Source: an uncultured Bacteroides sp.
Lineage (GTDB): Bacteria > Bacteroidota > Bacteroidia > Bacteroidales > Bacteroidaceae
Direction of reading: 5' to 3'
Length of the DNA: 64,000 nt
NCBI RefSeq assembly: GCF_963677685.1
Contig: NZ_OY782185.1
Coordinates: 62,001-126,000 of the forward strand
Shown: positions 1 through 7,916 of the stretch, in pieces
How positions within the stretch are numbered: the first letter of the stretch is position 1
Layout: every line of letters starts with the position of its first letter
Notes under the pieces: generated by a model
What the model was told of the DNA's origin: nothing
Database searches by the model: none
What the model saw: the letters and a program-made list of their open reading frames with translations, nothing else
Made by a program: the position numbers and the translations under genes

Positions 1-282
1 ACCCGATACAATATTATTTACCACTTGTTTATAATATTTCAAATCTTCCGAATAAAGAAAGTCTAAAAATTCATCATACGTATCATATTTTATACCCACG
101 TCTGAAAAGCCTGTATTGGAGAAGAAATCATCAGAAAAAGTAAATTCCCATGTAGAAAGATCAAGAAGCCATGCAGCAATTTTATGCTTAGCCAACATTA
201 AAAGTATCTTCCGATAATTGGTCTGAACACTATCACTATCAATCTTAGATGATAAAAAATCAGAATACTTATTCATAGCCAT
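1..282 (-). CDS. PAS-like sensory protein, N-terminal part only (runs off left edge)
   Basis: An open frame reads on the minus strand from ATG at 282 to the window edge, giving 94 residues; a second in-frame ATG lies at 276. The segment at about residues 33-60 (AAWLLDLSTWEFTFSDDFF) followed by a hydrophobic/acidic helix (FLDFLYSEDLKYYKQVV) resembles the start of a PAS fold. A TATATTTG -7 box lies about 30 nt upstream, which supports the start. The output domain lies outside the window, so it could be a histidine kinase or a LuxR-type regulator. The PAS assignment is by eye and tentative. Confidence 0.5.
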   Translation of the reverse strand, partial: MAMNKYSDFLSSKIDSDSVQTNYRKILLMLAKHKIAAWLLDLSTWEFTFSDDFFSNTGFSDVGIKYDTYDEFLDFLYSEDLKYYKQVVNNIVSG

Positions 283-311
283 CTATTTTAGAAAGTAACA
301 AAAGCAATAAA

Positions 312-319
312 CAAATATA
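312..319 (-). promoter_or_regulatory. Putative -7 box of the PAS-like gene
   Basis: On the minus strand the bases read TATATTTG, matching the Bacteroides -7 consensus TAnnTTTG, about 30 nt before the ATG at 282. It diverges from the mnmE promoter 50 bp away. No clear -33 element was identified. Confidence 0.45.
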
Positions 320-369
320 ATAAAACATTCGGTAAAGTCCATTCATTTTAATAATAACAATAAAAAAGC

Positions 370-377
370 TATATTTG
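370..377 (+). promoter_or_regulatory. Putative -7 box of mnmE
   Basis: TATATTTG matches the Bacteroides -7 consensus TAnnTTTG and lies 20 nt before the mnmE ATG, which would give a very short leader. No convincing -33 TTTG is visible. Confidence 0.5.
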
Positions 378-397
378 TCTACTCAAACAAAGAAAAA

Positions 398-1795
398 ATG
401 AATAAAGAGACCATTTGTGCCATAGCTACTGCCCAAGGAGGTGCCATCGGTATCATCCGTGTATCAGGTACCAATGCCATTAAAATAACAGAAAAGATCT
501 TCGTCCCGAAAATAAAAGGGAAGACTCTATCTGAACAAAAACCTTACACACTCACCTTCGGACAAATAATCAACGGAGGAGAAATAGTAGATGAAGTGCT
601 TATCAGCCTCTTTCGTGCTCCAAACTCTTACACAGGTGAAGATTCTATAGAGATAAGCTGCCACGGCTCCACATACATCCTCCAACAAGTGATGCAACTA
701 CTGATACAAGAAGGTTGTCGTATTGCGCAACCGGGTGAATTCACACAACGAGCTTTTCTTAATGGCAAGATGGACCTCAGTCAGGCAGAAGCCGTAGCTG
801 ACCTCATCGCCTCCTCTTCCGCTGCCACCCATCGCTTAGCCATGAGCCAAATGCGAGGAGGTTTTAGTAAAGAACTGGCAGAACTACGTACACGCTTGCT
901 CAATTTCACCTCCATGATAGAGTTGGAACTTGACTTCAGCGAAGAAGATGTAGAGTTTGCCAACCGTGACCAATTGCACCAATTAGCCGATAACATAGAG
1001 AAAGTCATCGCCCGTCTGGTCCATTCCTTTAGCGTAGGTAACGCTATCAAGAACGGTGTGCCTGTGGCCATCATCGGTGAAACCAATGCAGGAAAGTCCA
1101 CCTTGCTCAATGTCTTGCTCAACGAAGACAAAGCCATTGTGAGCGATATTCACGGCACAACCCGTGATGTGATTGAAGACACCACTAACATCGGTGGCAT
1201 TACCTTCCGCTTCATCGACACCGCCGGCATTCGCGATACCATCGACACCATCGAATCACTTGGCATAGAGCGTACCTTCCAGAAGCTCGACCAAGCCGAA
1301 ATCGTTCTTTGGATGATCGACTCTGCCAATGCTGCCGAACAGATAAAAGAGCTATCCGACAAGATACTCCCCCGCTGCGAAGGTAAACGTCTCATTCTCG
1401 TTCTCAACAAAGCCGATCTAATAAACAGCACGCAGCAGGCTGCGTTAATTTCTAATCTCTCCACCCTCACAGCAAAAGATATTTATCACATTTTTATCTC
1501 GGCTAAGCAACGTAACCATACCGATGAGTTGGAGCAGCTGCTAGTAAAAGCCGCACAACTGCCCACAGTGACGCAAAATGATGTTATCGTGACCAATGTA
1601 CGTCATTATGAAGCACTAACTCGTGCCCTCGAAGCCATCCACCGCGTACAACAAGGTATAGAGAGTGGCATCTCAGGGGATTTCCTTTCTCAGGACATCC
1701 GTGAATGTATCTTCCACCTCAATGACATCGCTGGGGAAGTTACCAACGATATGGTACTAAAGAATATCTTCCAGCACTTTTGCATTGGGAAATGA
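398..1795 (+). CDS. mnmE: tRNA modification GTPase MnmE (TrmE)
   Basis: MnmE works with MnmG to build the carboxymethylaminomethyl group on wobble U34 of certain tRNAs, in the cytoplasm. The 465-residue product has the usual family length. The N-terminal folate-binding domain starts TICAIATAQGGAIGIIRVSG. The inserted G domain shows G1 GETNAGKST at about residues 227-235, a G2-region HGTTRD, G3 DTAGIRDT and G4 LNKADL. The protein ends in the diagnostic FCIGK, whose Cys is characteristic of the family. The ATG at 398 lies 20 nt after a TATATTTG box. No disruption is seen and the identification is firm. Confidence 0.97.
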   Translation: MNKETICAIATAQGGAIGIIRVSGTNAIKITEKIFVPKIKGKTLSEQKPYTLTFGQIINGGEIVDEVLISLFRAPNSYTGEDSIEISCHGSTYILQQVMQLLIQEGCRIAQPGEFTQRAFLNGKMDLSQAEAVADLIASSSAATHRLAMSQMRGGFSKELAELRTRLLNFTSMIELELDFSEEDVEFANRDQLHQLADNIEKVIARLVHSFSVGNAIKNGVPVAIIGETNAGKSTLLNVLLNEDKAIVSDIHGTTRDVIEDTTNIGGITFRFIDTAGIRDTIDTIESLGIERTFQKLDQAEIVLWMIDSANAAEQIKELSDKILPRCEGKRLILVLNKADLINSTQQAALISNLSTLTAKDIYHIFISAKQRNHTDELEQLLVKAAQLPTVTQNDVIVTNVRHYEALTRALEAIHRVQQGIESGISGDFLSQDIRECIFHLNDIAGEVTNDMVLKNIFQHFCIGK

Positions 1796-1931
1796 TGATA
1801 CTAAACAGCTAAAATCTATAATTAAAACCCCGTTGCAGGTATTTTGAATGAAGATGAAAAGAGCCACACCTTTTAGGCACTATTAACAAAGTTCTTATGA
1901 TTTAGAATATCAGTTTTTATAAAATACGAGG

Positions 1932-2004
1932 AGGAAATTAGAATAAAAGTCCAACGCTTTTTCAATAAAGAAAAATTTAAAGCATTGGGCTTTTCTAAAT
2001 TCCT
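1932..2004. repeat. Imperfect long inverted repeat
   Basis: The left arm (AGGAAATTAG... ending CCAACGCTTT at 1960) pairs imperfectly with the right arm (AAAGCATTGGGCTTTTCTAA... ending at 2004), leaving a loop of about 20 nt. It could be a terminator-like structure or a MITE-like repeat; 137 bases separate it from the mnmE stop. Confidence 0.4.
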
Positions 2005-2230
2005 TATATGCCAGCAAGGCATTAGCGAGCACTTCTTCTCAACTCTCACACCGAAGAATATAACAGGTAAATAGCCTTTTCCAACTTCTCTTCTATAAAA
2101 TCACCATATCTCATATCTGCTTTAATCACATAAAATAGTTTGTTTCATCTAAAGAAAACAACTTGTTTCATCCCTATGTATTTTTTGTTTTATCTCAATG
2201 AAACGAATCATATCAATACATTAAACCTTT

Positions 2231-2249
2231 TGTTTCAATACATGAAACA
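2231..2249. promoter_or_regulatory. Dyad TGTTTCA-N5-TGAAACA with nearby half-sites
   Basis: A perfect 7+5+7 dyad, TGTTTCAATACATGAAACA, lies at the end of a cluster of TTGTTTCAT words at about 2139-2170 and CAATGAAACGA near 2197-2207. This looks like a set of operator half-sites, but no flanking gene is an obvious target. Function unknown. Confidence 0.35.
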
Positions 2250-2512
2250 AAACAGAACATTGTATTACCCTGGAAATGGCTGACTGTTATTTTATTTATC
2301 TCTTTATTTGGTTGACTCAAAAAAATACTATGCCTAAAAATGGTTTCCTTTCTTTAATCTTATTCCTAAATTGAGTTGACCTCCTTCTGGGTTACCCCTA
2401 AAAGAAGTAGACTTTAACTGTTCGAAAGCAAATAAAAGAGAAAGAATTTATCTTTATTGTTCATCATTCTATAACATCTTATTTCATATCTTTACTTCGC
2501 AACCCTTATATA

Positions 2513-3004
2513 TTGAGCTTCATGGGCATCAAAGCAGATTCATCTTATTTTGAAAAAGATATTGAACAAGGATCAATCAACAATATGCAATCCTTCCTGC
2601 TTGAGTTGGGGAAAGGCTTTTCCTTTGTAACTCGACAAAAGCGGATGCAATTTGACGATTCCGATTTCTATATCGATCTAGTCTTCTATAATTATATCCT
2701 AAAATGCTTTGTGTTGATTGACTTGGAATTAGGAGAACTCACACATCAGGATGTTGGGCAAATGGATAGTTATGTTCGCATGTATGAAGATAAATTCAGA
2801 GCAGAAGATGACAACCCCACTATTGGCTTAATCTTATGTTCCAAACACAATGAGCCAATTGTGAAATACTCGATATTAAACGATAACAAGAAGATTTTCG
2901 CATCGAAATACTTGCTCTATCTACCTACCGAAGAAGAACTGAAGCAACAGATTAAAGAAGAAAGGAATATGATAGAATCTTTAAATGAGGAGGGGCAAGA
3001 ATGA
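2513..3004 (+). pseudogene. YhcG/DUF1016-family nuclease, C-terminal fragment
   Basis: The 163-residue frame aligns with only the last 40% of the intact YhcG-family protein at 9054-10181: both share LLELGKGF, a RQKR block and an FY-D-LVFY stretch. The PD-(D/E)xK core is altered. The intact copy reads IELKNDE, whereas here it reads IDLELGE, so the catalytic lysine is replaced by Glu. The first codon is TTG with an ATG three codons later, and the missing N-terminal helical domain is not found upstream. Its stop overlaps the start of an hsdS stub at 3001 in ATGA fashion, which preserves the old operon order. It is probably a dead remnant, although it may still be translated. Confidence 0.75.
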
Positions 3005-3057
3005 GCGAGTGGAAAGAATATAAATTGAGAAATATAGGACTTGAAAAACTTATATAA
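3001..3057 (+). pseudogene. hsdS 5' stub (18 codons)
   Basis: ATG at 3001 overlaps the stop of the YhcG fragment. It encodes MSEWKEYKLRNIGLEKLI and then a stop. The opening MSEWKEYKL is typical of the start of type I specificity subunits (first TRD). The rest of the gene is missing. This is a fossil of a former yhcG-hsdS junction. Confidence 0.6.
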
Positions 3058-3074
3058 AAAGAAAACGTTATTTA

Positions 3075-3157
3075 ATTCGTAATCTTTCTACTTAAATATT
3101 TTGCGCAATCAAAAAAAATACGCATATTTGCATTCGTAATCTAATTACTCAAATATA
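3075..3157. repeat. Pair of imperfect 26-bp direct repeats
   Basis: Copies at 3075-3100 and 3132-3157 both begin ATTCGTAATCT and end in a CTnAAATAT-type stretch. The second copy abuts the ATG of the half-size hsdS at 3159. They flank an AT-rich core and could mark a recombination scar or two regulator sites. Confidence 0.4.
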
Positions 3158-3158
3158 A

Positions 3159-3725
3159 ATGGATATAAAGATTAAAAATATAGCTCGCATCCGATCGGGA
3201 ATTTACCAAAAAGACTCCCCCGATGAAGACACTCTATACCTACAAGTAAAAGACTATAATCAAAATGGAGAATTAAAAAAAGACGAGATAAAATCAAGCA
3301 TTAAGAAAGAAGATAAAGTAGAAAGTCATTTACTTTATGATGGTGACTTACTCTTTGCAGCAAAGGGTACATCAAATTTCTGTGCATTATATAATAGAAA
3401 TATAGGAGAAGCAGTAGCCTCCTCTTCTTTCTTTGTAATAAGGGTAAGCAGTCTTATCATTGCTCCAGAATATCTATGCTGGTATCTTAATACCCCCAAG
3501 ATATTAGGACAATTAAAAGCAAATGCCGTAGGAAGTTCTACGCCGTCAATAACAAAGCCGATGCTAGAAGAACTGGAAATTAGTATCCCGAGCATTGAGA
3601 AACAAAAAGCCATTGTAACTTTCAGCGAGCTACAAGACAAAGAAGTCGGCCTGCATTTACGCATTGCACAAAAAAAGAAAGAGCTGACAGACCACATCCT
3701 AAATAAAATCATAAAAAATAAATAA
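3159..3725 (+). CDS. hsdS: Half-size type I specificity subunit (single TRD)
   Basis: The 188-residue product is about half the usual HsdS length. It has one target-recognition domain (start IARIRSGIYQK, then LLYDGDLLFAAKGT, SSSFFVIR, SITKPMLEELEISIP) and one C-terminal helix (EKQKAIVTFSELQDKE...). Half-size S subunits are known in the family to pair as dimers around two HsdM. It lies 4 nt upstream of hsdM and is likely co-transcribed. Nothing is missing at its N-terminus, so it may be naturally short rather than broken. A full-length S gene follows hsdM, so two S proteins may compete for one HsdM. Confidence 0.8.
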   Translation: MDIKIKNIARIRSGIYQKDSPDEDTLYLQVKDYNQNGELKKDEIKSSIKKEDKVESHLLYDGDLLFAAKGTSNFCALYNRNIGEAVASSSFFVIRVSSLIIAPEYLCWYLNTPKILGQLKANAVGSSTPSITKPMLEELEISIPSIEKQKAIVTFSELQDKEVGLHLRIAQKKKELTDHILNKIIKNK

Positions 3726-3729
3726 CCAG

Positions 3730-5259
3730 ATGGAGATAAAGACAAGACAAGAAGACATCAACAGAATTGTATGGAAAGCATGTGACACCTTCCGAGGCGT
3801 AATTGATCCAAGCCAATACAAAGATTACATTCTCACGATGTTGTTCCTTAAATATGTAAGCGACGTCCATAAAGCTAAATATAATGAATATATAGTAAAA
3901 TACGACGGAGATACCACAAGAGCAGAAAGAGCCATGAAAAGAGAGCGCTTCAATGTTCCGACTGAAAGCTCTTTCGATTATTTGTTTGAACATAGAAACG
4001 AAAACAATATAGGTGAACTCATAAATATAGCATTAGCCAACCTCGAAGAAGCAAATCGTGAGAAGATGAGCAGCGAAGATGGAAGCGGCATTTTCCGCAA
4101 TATAGACTTTAACAGTAGCAACTTGGGCGATGCTAAAGATAAAAATACTCGCTTAAAAAACTTATTGATAGATTTCTCTGATGAAAAAATGAACTTTAAC
4201 GAGTCATACTTAGAGGGGAATGATATTATTGGAGATGCCTACATGTATCTGGTTTCTACCTTTGCGAGTGAATCCGGCAAAAAAGCTGGCGACTTCTTCA
4301 CACCGGCAGAAGTTTCTTCTTTGCTGGCCAAGTTGACTAAAAGCAAGCCAGGAGCAAGAATTTGTGACCCCACCTGTGGTTCCGGCTCCTTACTAATCAA
4401 AGCCGGACAAGAGGTTGACGGAAACAACTTTTCTCTCTATGGACAAGAGCTGAATGGAAGTACTTGGGCATTAGCCATGATGAATATGTTTCTTCACGGC
4501 TTTGACAGTGCCACTATCCGATGGGGAGATACATTGCGAACTCCGAAGCTTAAAGAGGGTGATGAACTAATGAAATTTGATACGGTTGTGGCAAATCCCC
4601 CTTTCAGCCTCGATAAATGGGGGGCAGATGAAGCAGCAGAAGATCCTTATCACCGCTTTTGGCGTGGTGTTCCACCAAAGAGCAAAGGCGATTGGGCATT
4701 TATCAGTCACATGATAGAAGTAGCTCACGAAGGACACGGCAAAGCGGGAGTCGTTGTACCCAATGGTGTTTTATTTAGAGGAGCAAGTGAAGGAAAAATC
4801 CGCAAACAGACGATAGAAGAAAATCGACTAGAAGCCGTGATAGGATTACCAGCCAACCTATTCTTCGGTACAGGCATTCCGGCGGCTATTGTTATCTTTA
4901 ATAAAGGGAAGAAAACCAATAATGTACTATTTATTGATGCCAGCAAAGAATTTGATAACGGAAAGAATCAAAATAAGCTTCGCCCGCAAGATATAGAGCA
5001 TATTGTTAGCACCTACCGTAAATTCACCAATGGAGAATTGGAAACCGGAGTAGCGGAAGACAAATATGCCTATGTGGCTACCCCCGAAGAAATAACAGAG
5101 AACGACTTTAATCTCAATATCCCCCGCTATGTAGATACCTTTGAGGAAGAGGAAGAAATAGATATTTCTGCTGTACAAAAAGAGATAGATCAGTTAGAAA
5201 TAGAGCTGAAAAAAGTACAAGAGAAGATGAAAGGGTATTTAAAAGAATTGGGATATTAA
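3730..5259 (+). CDS. hsdM: Type I restriction-modification DNA methyltransferase HsdM
   Basis: HsdM methylates adenine at the site chosen by HsdS and is part of the HsdR2M2S complex. The 509-residue protein has the N-terminal helical HsdM_N domain (FRGVIDPSQYKDYILTMLFL), SAM-binding motif I DPTCGSGS at about residue 213 and the N6-adenine motif NPPF at about residue 288. It ends in an acidic, coiled-coil-like tail (VQKEIDQLEIELKKVQEKM). It lies 4 nt after the half hsdS. A DinD-like scrap and the full hsdS follow. No lesion is seen and it is probably active. Confidence 0.95.
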   Translation: MEIKTRQEDINRIVWKACDTFRGVIDPSQYKDYILTMLFLKYVSDVHKAKYNEYIVKYDGDTTRAERAMKRERFNVPTESSFDYLFEHRNENNIGELINIALANLEEANREKMSSEDGSGIFRNIDFNSSNLGDAKDKNTRLKNLLIDFSDEKMNFNESYLEGNDIIGDAYMYLVSTFASESGKKAGDFFTPAEVSSLLAKLTKSKPGARICDPTCGSGSLLIKAGQEVDGNNFSLYGQELNGSTWALAMMNMFLHGFDSATIRWGDTLRTPKLKEGDELMKFDTVVANPPFSLDKWGADEAAEDPYHRFWRGVPPKSKGDWAFISHMIEVAHEGHGKAGVVVPNGVLFRGASEGKIRKQTIEENRLEAVIGLPANLFFGTGIPAAIVIFNKGKKTNNVLFIDASKEFDNGKNQNKLRPQDIEHIVSTYRKFTNGELETGVAEDKYAYVATPEEITENDFNLNIPRYVDTFEEEEEIDISAVQKEIDQLEIELKKVQEKMKGYLKELGY

Positions 5260-5277
5260 CAGATAATAGGTGAAACC

Positions 5278-5414
5278 ATGAGCGATATAAAGAACCATTT
5301 CGGTGAGATCACCAAAATGGTCGAGATAGGAAGATTCGTCACGATGCCCAGAGTTTACCTACAGCTGAGATCATAAAAGCTATTGAAAGAAAAAAAGCGG
5401 TTAAAGAAGGATGA
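5278..5414 (+). pseudogene. DinD/BRO-like remnant between hsdM and hsdS
   Basis: ATG at 5278 opens with HFGEITKMVEIG, which resembles the conserved DHF..VSKMVEIGSG stretch of DinD-type proteins. The frame then stops at 5376. Another frame from 5334 reads RHDAQSLPTAEIIKAIERKK and stops at 5414, overlapping the hsdS ATG (ATGA). Together these look like a gene with a large central deletion and frameshift. The DinD assignment rests on a short match and is tentative. Confidence 0.5.
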
Positions 5415-6577
5415 AACAAGATAACGAACATATACCGGAAGGATATAAGAATTCCCCGCTGGGGGTTATCCCAGAGGGATGGAAGGTGAAAAGATTAGGG
5501 GAAATATGCCCAGTTTTCAAAAGCGGACACTCAATTACATCACAAAGAATATTCGAACAAGAACAATATCCTGTTTATGGCGGAAATGGACTGCGCGGAT
5601 ATACTAATACTTATACTCACAATGGAAAATATATTTTAATAGGAAGGCAGGGGGCATTATGTGGGAACATAAATTTTGTAGATGGGGAAATTTATATATC
5701 AGAACATGCGATTGCGGTACAGCCTAATGCAAAAAACAATATTAAATTTTTAATGTACAAATTAGATTTTTGGAAACTTAATCGTTATTCAGAATCATCT
5801 GCTCAGCCTGGGCTATCAGTCGAAAAACTTATCAAATACAGGATTGCTCTTCCTCCTCTTCCCGAACAAAAGAAAGTAGCAGAAATATTAAGCACATGGG
5901 ATGAAGCCATTGAACGACAATCAAAATTAATCGATGCACTTACTCTCCGTAAACGTGGGCTTATGCAACAACTGCTTAGTGGAAAAAAACGCTTTATGGA
6001 TTTCACTGGAAAATTGTATGTGAAGCATTTTCGAGACTTATTTCTTGAACGAAACGAAACACATCGAGAGAATTTACCCCTATTATCCATTACAGCAGAT
6101 CGTGGCGTGATTTTGCAATCCGAGTCAGATAAACGCGATATTTCCAACAATGATAAATCAAAATACAAGCGAATATGCTCTAATGATATCGGGTATAACA
6201 CGATGAGAATGTGGCAGGGACGTAGCGCATTATCCTCAATGGAAGGTATTGTAAGCCCAGCTTATACGATTATTACGCCAAAGGAAAGCGTACATCCTCT
6301 ATATATGGCAATGTTGTGCAAACAGCCTCGCGTCGTCTATGATTTCTGGACGCATTCACAAGGTCTGGTAAGTGACACATTAAACTGCAAATTTCTGGAC
6401 TTTGGACAAGTAAAAGTATCTATACCAACATTCGCCGAGCAAACGGTAATAGCCGAACGACTAACTACTGCCGACATAGAAATAGAACTTGCAAAGCAGA
6501 AACTCTCTCACCTTCGCAATCAAAAACGCGGACTTATGCAACAACTGCTAACAGGAAAAAAACGTGTGAAATTATAA
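5411..6577 (+). CDS. hsdS: Full-length type I specificity subunit HsdS
   Basis: The 388-residue protein carries two target-recognition domains. The first starts at WKVKRLGEICPVFKSG and the second lies within residues ~205-330. They are separated and closed by matching conserved helices, each ending in a near-identical RGLMQQLLxGKKR block (about residues 182-196 and 374-386). This internal duplication is the hallmark of HsdS and gives the spacing of the bipartite target. It overlaps the upstream remnant by 4 nt and lies 150 nt after hsdM. The two DNA repeats encoding the helices (about 5948-5990 and 6523-6567) could support domain exchange. Confidence 0.93.
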   Translation: MKQDNEHIPEGYKNSPLGVIPEGWKVKRLGEICPVFKSGHSITSQRIFEQEQYPVYGGNGLRGYTNTYTHNGKYILIGRQGALCGNINFVDGEIYISEHAIAVQPNAKNNIKFLMYKLDFWKLNRYSESSAQPGLSVEKLIKYRIALPPLPEQKKVAEILSTWDEAIERQSKLIDALTLRKRGLMQQLLSGKKRFMDFTGKLYVKHFRDLFLERNETHRENLPLLSITADRGVILQSESDKRDISNNDKSKYKRICSNDIGYNTMRMWQGRSALSSMEGIVSPAYTIITPKESVHPLYMAMLCKQPRVVYDFWTHSQGLVSDTLNCKFLDFGQVKVSIPTFAEQTVIAERLTTADIEIELAKQKLSHLRNQKRGLMQQLLTGKKRVKL

Positions 6578-6596
6578 ATCCTAAATATTTAAGACT

Positions 6597-7149
6597 ATGG
6601 CACGAGAATTAATAAAAGTTTCTTTAATAGAGTTTATGAACTACGTAAACAAGTCAGGCACTGCAAAGGCAACTGTTGTTATAAATGCAAAAACCAAAAG
6701 AGAAGAAGAATATCAATTTTATAAAGACTATTGGCTAAAGTTGAGAAAAAAAATTAAGGAGGTACATAAAAAGAAACTTTCTAAGGAAGATTATTGTTCT
6801 TTTTGGGGAAAGAAAAAAAGTCGAATGGATAAAGCCTCCCAAAAAGACCTGGAGTGTCGGAGATATTCGTGTAGAGCTAAATCCTGAACTTGGATTAAAA
6901 ATAAAAGATAAAGTCTATTTCATCAAACTGTTCACCACCTCTAAGAGTGATATTGATAAGATGCATGCAGATATGATACTTGCGTTAATGGAAAAAGAGC
7001 TCAGAGATAAAACTATGGATAACGTTACATTTGGAGTTTTAGATATAAAAAGAGGAAAATTATTCGAATACAAAAAGAGTGACGAAAAGCTTTACTCTTT
7101 ATTAAAAGCTGAGGCTCGTAGCTTTGAATCACTATGGAATGAATTATAA
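6597..7149 (+). pseudogene. Unknown gene split by a frameshift
   Basis: The frame from ATG 6597 encodes MARELIKVSLIEFMNYV... and runs to 6887, but after about 6810 the coding signal moves to the +1 frame. That frame continues VEWIKPPKKTWSVGDIRVEL... through to TAA at 7149. Removing one base near the GGGG/poly-A run at about 6805-6820 would give one protein of about 183 residues. I do not recognise the family. It lies 20 nt after hsdS and 29 nt before a DUF2188 gene, so it belongs to the insert in the restriction operon. It could be a sequencing error, a phase-variable tract or a true loss. Confidence 0.6.
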
Positions 7150-7178
7150 CAATATAAAAACAATTAAAGCTTAGAATC

Positions 7179-7418
7179 ATGGGAAATAGAAAAGAAATTC
7201 ATGTTGTTCCTAATTCCGAAAGAGGTGGTTGGGATGTTAAACGAAACAATGCTGATAGAGCATCAAAACACTTTGAGAAGAAAGATGACGCTATCGGTTG
7301 GGCAAAAGAAGTTGCGAAAAAAGATAATGCAGAATTAATTCCACATAGAAAGGATGGTCAAATTCAGAACCCAAATAGTTATGGAAATGATCCTTGCCCT
7401 CCAAAGGATAAAGAATAA
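7179..7418 (+). CDS. DUF2188 family protein
   Basis: The small 79-residue protein matches the DUF2188 pattern: an opening HVVPNSERGGWDVKR, an alanine-rich helix with an A..KDNAEL-type block, and a closing HRKDGQI...NSYGNDPCPP. The family's function is not known to me. It starts 29 nt after the split unknown gene and ends 6 nt before the phosphatase-like gene, so it is probably co-translated with them. The protein is charged, with no signal or membrane segment. Confidence 0.85.
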   Translation: MGNRKEIHVVPNSERGGWDVKRNNADRASKHFEKKDDAIGWAKEVAKKDNAELIPHRKDGQIQNPNSYGNDPCPPKDKE

Positions 7419-7424
7419 TATATT

Positions 7425-7910
7425 ATGAAAGAAATACACCTTAATCTATATATTAGCCCTCAAGATGACTACGAAAATATTGTAAAGCATCAAGATGGCT
7501 GTTTTATCATACATGCTTGTAAAGAACCTTATCATCGCAAAGCATTAGGATACGTAGGAAGATCTAAACCGAAGGATCATCCTGAGTACCTAATCGCATA
7601 CCGTGAAAACCATTTAATTCTAAATTTGGTTGATATCCCCGATCCTGCATACATTTCTAAAGAAATTATCAATGAAGCAATTAAAGCTATCGGTCTTAAT
7701 ATTGTAGATAAGAAAGTGTTAGTGCATTGGAATCAAGGAATATCTCGCTCAGCAACAATAGGGCTGTTGTATCTTCATCATATCGGGATTATTTCTACAA
7801 ATAATTTTAAAGAAGCCAAAGATGAATTTCTAAAGTTATATCCAAACTGTAATCCTGAAAATGGGATGAGGATATTTGCCCGACAAAACTGGAGTTATTA
7901 TCAAAAATGA
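7425..7910 (+). CDS. Dual-specificity-phosphatase-like protein with Trp at the catalytic Cys
   Basis: The 161-residue cytoplasmic protein has a phosphatase-fold pattern. Strands end in HLILNLVDIPD, then VLVHWNQGISRSATIGLLYL, which matches the P-loop HCxxGxSRS of dual-specificity phosphatases. The expected Cys is Trp102 (codon TGG, bases 7728-7730). Cys codons TGT and TGC differ from TGG by one base. The arginine and serines of the loop are kept. Without the Cys nucleophile, classical phosphatase chemistry is impossible, so it may be a phospho-binding pseudophosphatase or a single mutation. It lies between DUF2188 and HAD genes with 6-nt gaps on both sides. Confidence 0.75.
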   Translation: MKEIHLNLYISPQDDYENIVKHQDGCFIIHACKEPYHRKALGYVGRSKPKDHPEYLIAYRENHLILNLVDIPDPAYISKEIINEAIKAIGLNIVDKKVLVHWNQGISRSATIGLLYLHHIGIISTNNFKEAKDEFLKLYPNCNPENGMRIFARQNWSYYQK

Positions 7911-7916
7911 TAAAAT

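Larger units (their letters stand above)
1796..2512. other. Long non-coding stretch after mnmE
   Basis: These 717 bases hold no convincing gene. They contain an imperfect long hairpin (1932-2004) and a cluster of GTTTCA/TGAAAC words (about 2140-2250), listed separately. The right part, just before the truncated YhcG gene, is AT-rich and gave no recognisable protein remnant in any frame. It is the boundary between the mnmE region and the restriction island. Confidence 0.5.

Noticed and set aside
1932..2004. CRISPR or IS end
   Set aside because: There is only one imperfect inverted repeat, with no repeat-spacer pattern and no transposase nearby.
5948..6567. Duplicated RGLMQQLL blocks as a mobile repeat
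   Set aside because: They are the two conserved helices of a normal full-length HsdS.
6961..7149. Separate 62-residue gene
   Set aside because: The frame is open well upstream of the ATG and continues the coding of the preceding gene after a one-base shift.
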